Below, piece by piece: positions 30,594 through 32,869 of a DNA stretch of 32,869 nucleotides. Source of the stretch: Methylorubrum extorquens (GTDB lineage Bacteria > Pseudomonadota > Alphaproteobacteria > Rhizobiales > Beijerinckiaceae); contig JAEUAC010000027.1 in the NCBI GenBank assembly GCA_019695455.1, positions 1-32,869 on the forward strand, in the 5' to 3' direction. Made by a program: the position numbers and the translations under genes. The notes under the pieces are model-generated. The model made no database searches. It was not told where the DNA came from and saw only the letters and a list, made by a program, of their open reading frames with translations. The stretch's first letter is position 1; each line of letters begins with the position of its first letter.

Positions 30594-32869
30594 TCAGGCG
30601 GACGCGGGCGCGGCCGACAGCTCGTCCAGGAGCCCGGCGGCGGCGTTTGAGCGGGGCGTCCACAGCCCGCGCCGGATCGCCTCCGCGAAGCGCTCCGCCA
30701 TCTCGCGCAGCGCCGCCGGGTTCGCGCCGGCGAGGAAGTCGCGCACCGCGTCGTCGGCCAGGTAGGCGGCGAAGACCTGGTCGAAATGGTGGTCGCGCAC
30801 GGCGTCCGTCGTCGCCGCGAAGCCGAACAGGTAGTCGAGCGTGGCGGCCATCTCGAAGGCGCCCTTGTAGCCGTGCCGCATGGCGCCCGCGATCCATTTC
30901 GGGTTGGCGGCCCGGCCGCGCACCACCCGGGCGATCTCCTCGCCGAGCGTGCGCGCCAGCGGCGTCTCCGGCCGGGAGGTGTCGAGATGGTAGATGCGGG
31001 GCGCCGCGCCCCGGGCGACCTCCACGGCGGCCGCGAGCCCGCCCATGAACTGGTAGTAGTCGTCCGAATCGAGCACGTCGTGCTCGCGGTTGTCCTGGGC
31101 CTGCACGACGGCCTCGACGCGGGCGAGGCTGCGCACGAGGCCGTCGCGCGCCTCCGCGCCGTCGAGGCCGCTCCCGTAGGCGAAGCCGCCCCAGGCGAGG
31201 TAGGCGTCCGCGAGGTCGCCGCGGCCGCTCCAGCCGCCCTCGTCGACGAGGGCCTGCAGGCCCGCCCCGTAGGCGCCGGGCTTGGAGCCGAAGACGCGGG
31301 TGCCGGCGAGGCGCGCGGCCACGTCGGCGCTCAGGCCCTCGGCCGCGAGGCGCGCCGAATCCGCCCGCGCGTGGGCCGCGAGCGGGTTGTCCTCGTCCGG
31401 CTCGGGGAGCGCCGCGATGGCCCGGACGGCCGTGTCGAAGAGGTCGACCTGGATCGGGAAGGCGTCGCGGAACAGGCCGGAGATGCGCAGCGTGACGTCC
31501 ACGCGCGGGCGCCGCAGCTCGTCCGTGCGCATCACCTGGAAGCCCGTGACGCGGCCGGAACCGGGCTCCCAGACGGGCCGCGCCCCGATCAGGGCCAGCG
31601 CCTGCGCGACGTCGTCGCCGCCCGTGCGCATGTTGGCCGTGCCCCAGACGGAGAGCGCCACCGCGCGGGGCCACTCGCCCTCCTCCTGCCAATGGCGCTC
31701 GACCAGCCGCTCGGCCGCCTCCCGGCCCGTGCGCCAGGCGGTCTCGCTCGGCACCGCCCGCATGTCGACGGCGAAGAAGTTGCGCCCCGTCGGCAGCACG
31801 TCCGGCCGGCCGCGGGTCGGCGCTCCCGACGGGCCCGGCGGCACGAAGCGCCCGTCGAGCGCGCCCAGCACGCCGGCGATCTCCGCCGCCCCGCAGGCCG
31901 CGAGGCGCGGCCGCAGCACGGCCTCCACCCAGCCGAGGACCGCGCGCGTCCGGGTCCAGGCCGGGGGCGCGTCCATCGCGCCCGCGACGAGGGCCAGCGC
32001 CAGGTCCTCGATCCGCTCCACGGCGTCGCCCGCGAGCCGCCACGGCGCGGCCGACCGGGCGGCGAGGACGGGCGGGCGCGGGCCCGTCCAGGGCGCCGCG
32101 AGGTCGGGCCCGAGCGGATCGAAGCCGTCGAGGCCGAGATCGGCCGCGATCGCCCGGTGGAGGGACGCGTCCTCCGGGCGGAGCTCCGACCGCGGCAGGC
32201 GCAGGATCGCGACGATCAGCGGATCGCGGACGGCCGCCTCCGGATCGCGGCCGAAGACGTGCAGCCCGTCGCGGATCTGCATCTCCTTCAGGTCGCAGAG
32301 ATGGGCGTCGATGCGGCGGAGCACCTCGCCCTCGTCCGTGTCCGGCCGGATGTCGAGGTCGGCGTCGAGCCGCAGCGCGCCGGCGCTCGCCGCGATCTCG
32401 CGACCGAGCCGCGCCGCGCGCGCCGGGTCGAGGTCGGAGGCGAGCGCGTATTCGTCCGCGAGCCGCTCGAGGAGCACGAGGTCGCCGTGCAGCTCGGCCC
32501 GGGCCAGCGGCGGCGTGAGGTGGTCGACGATCACGGCCGCCGTCCGGCGCTTGGCCTGCACGCCCTCCCCGGGATCGTTGACGATGAAGGGATAGACGTT
32601 CGGCAGCGGCCCGAGGATGGCGGCGGGGCCGCAGGCATCCGAGAGGCCGGCCGCCTTGCCGGGCAGCCATTCGAGGTTGCCGTGCTTGCCCACATGCACG
32701 ACGGCGTGGGCGTCGAAGGCCGTGCGGAGCCAGAGGTAGAACGCGACGTAGCCGTGCGGCGGCGCGAGGTCCGGCGCGTGGTAGGTCTCCTTCGGGTCGA
32801 TGTTGTAGCCGCGCGCCGGCTGCACGCCGATCGCGAGATGCCCGAAGACGTGGAGGCCGAGGCGGATCG
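30594..32869 (-). CDS. cobN: Cobaltochelatase subunit CobN, C-terminal part (5' end outside the window)
   Basis: The frame is open from base 32869 to the TGA at 30594, about 758 residues of a ~1250-residue protein. The GTG at 32825 is internal, since RLGLHVFGHLAIGVQPARGYNIDPKETYHAPDL runs across it. CobN/BchH-type motifs follow: VVHVGKHGNLEWLPGKAAGLSDACGP, LGPLPNVYPFIVNDPGEGVQAKRR, SDDYYQFMGGLAAAVE, and NPKWIAGAMRHGYKGAFEMAATLDYLFGFAA near the end. CobN is the large subunit of the ATP-dependent cobaltochelatase (with CobS and CobT) that inserts cobalt into hydrogenobyrinic acid a,c-diamide in aerobic B12 synthesis. The extended QPARGYNIDP and terminal motifs favour CobN over magnesium chelatase BchH. 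Upstream regulation, such as a cobalamin riboswitch, would lie outside the window. Confidence 0.95.
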   Translation of the reverse strand, partial: IRLGLHVFGHLAIGVQPARGYNIDPKETYHAPDLAPPHGYVAFYLWLRTAFDAHAVVHVGKHGNLEWLPGKAAGLSDACGPAAILGPLPNVYPFIVNDPGEGVQAKRRTAAVIVDHLTPPLARAELHGDLVLLERLADEYALASDLDPARAARLGREIAASAGALRLDADLDIRPDTDEGEVLRRIDAHLCDLKEMQIRDGLHVFGRDPEAAVRDPLIVAILRLPRSELRPEDASLHRAIAADLGLDGFDPLGPDLAAPWTGPRPPVLAARSAAPWRLAGDAVERIEDLALALVAGAMDAPPAWTRTRAVLGWVEAVLRPRLAACGAAEIAGVLGALDGRFVPPGPSGAPTRGRPDVLPTGRNFFAVDMRAVPSETAWRTGREAAERLVERHWQEEGEWPRAVALSVWGTANMRTGGDDVAQALALIGARPVWEPGSGRVTGFQVMRTDELRRPRVDVTLRISGLFRDAFPIQVDLFDTAVRAIAALPEPDEDNPLAAHARADSARLAAEGLSADVAARLAGTRVFGSKPGAYGAGLQALVDEGGWSGRGDLADAYLAWGGFAYGSGLDGAEARDGLVRSLARVEAVVQAQDNREHDVLDSDDYYQFMGGLAAAVEVARGAAPRIYHLDTSRPETPLARTLGEEIARVVRGRAANPKWIAGAMRHGYKGAFEMAATLDYLFGFAATTDAVRDHHFDQVFAAYLADDAVRDFLAGANPAALREMAERFAEAIRRGLWTPRSNAAAGLLDELSAAPASA

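Noticed and set aside
30580-32670. 696-codon ORF overlapping cobN on the same strand
   Set aside because: It is the alternate frame of cobN; CobN motifs are only in the frame ending at 30594.
32823-32825. GTG as start of cobN
   Set aside because: Conserved CobN sequence (VFGHLAIGVQPARGYN) continues upstream of it to the window edge, so it is internal.
1-32869. CRISPR arrays, tRNA/rRNA genes, transposases, integrases, phage genes
   Set aside because: None was seen on reading the ORFs and intergenic regions; all gaps are short and hold only hairpins or candidate regulatory sites.

Overview
The window looks like a very GC-rich alphaproteobacterial chromosome, most likely Hyphomicrobiales (a Methylobacteriaceae or Beijerinckiaceae-type genome). 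This rests on base composition, codon use, gene families and a partial cobN, not on any marker gene, so the taxon is an inference. It is accessory catabolic and transport territory: tightly packed operons with ATGA/GTGA stop-start overlaps, no RNA genes, no transposases and no CRISPR array. I count 30 protein genes. Both end genes are cut by the window edge, and one interior gene carries an apparent frameshift.

Layout. (1) Bases 1-7376 (+) form an eight-gene operon: amidase, class III CoA-transferase, crotonase-fold protein, a three-gene SsuABC/TauABC-like importer, a PuuE-like CE4 hydrolase and an SDR. The crotonase lacks both hydratase glutamates, and the SDR lacks the catalytic Ser-Tyr-Lys. 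(2) Bases 7452-10347 hold a flavoprotein (cNMP-binding + glutaredoxin-like + CxxC-less thioredoxin-reductase domains) divergent from a chloroperoxidase-type alpha/beta hydrolase. (3) Bases 10378-19386 form a second catabolic module. A leftward dipeptide-type ABC transporter core (two permeases, two ATPases) diverges from a second CE4 hydrolase, the cognate binding protein, a creatininase-family amidohydrolase, a ketopantoate-reductase-family enzyme and a canonical SDR. (4) Bases 19387-25863 hold a palindromic repeat, an orphan LivJ-type binding protein, a tandem AprI/Inh inhibitor-like protein, ycaC plus pirin, a saccharopine-dehydrogenase/DUF4166 fusion and a TetR regulator. (5) Bases 26058-29857 encode a PaoABC-like molybdenum aldehyde oxidoreductase. 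Its large subunit is frameshifted just before the catalytic Glu. (6) Bases 29951-32869 hold a PNPOx-like flavoprotein and the C-terminal part of CobN.

How the parts fit. Modules 1 and 3 share a logic: importer, CE4-type C-N hydrolase, a second amide hydrolase (amidase or creatininase) and an SDR. Both look like uptake-plus-ring-or-amide-opening pathways for unknown nitrogenous compounds, with module 1 feeding a CoA-thioester route. The substrates cannot be read from the sequence. The TetR gene is divergent from the aldehyde oxidoreductase operon, and a 15-bp inverted repeat fills the spacer of a candidate promoter there.

A recurring structural feature is a perfect GC-rich inverted repeat placed shortly after a stop codon (near 7379, 15226, 19388, 20971, 22533, 23561 and 29872), never followed by a T tract. 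These may be this genome's terminator style.
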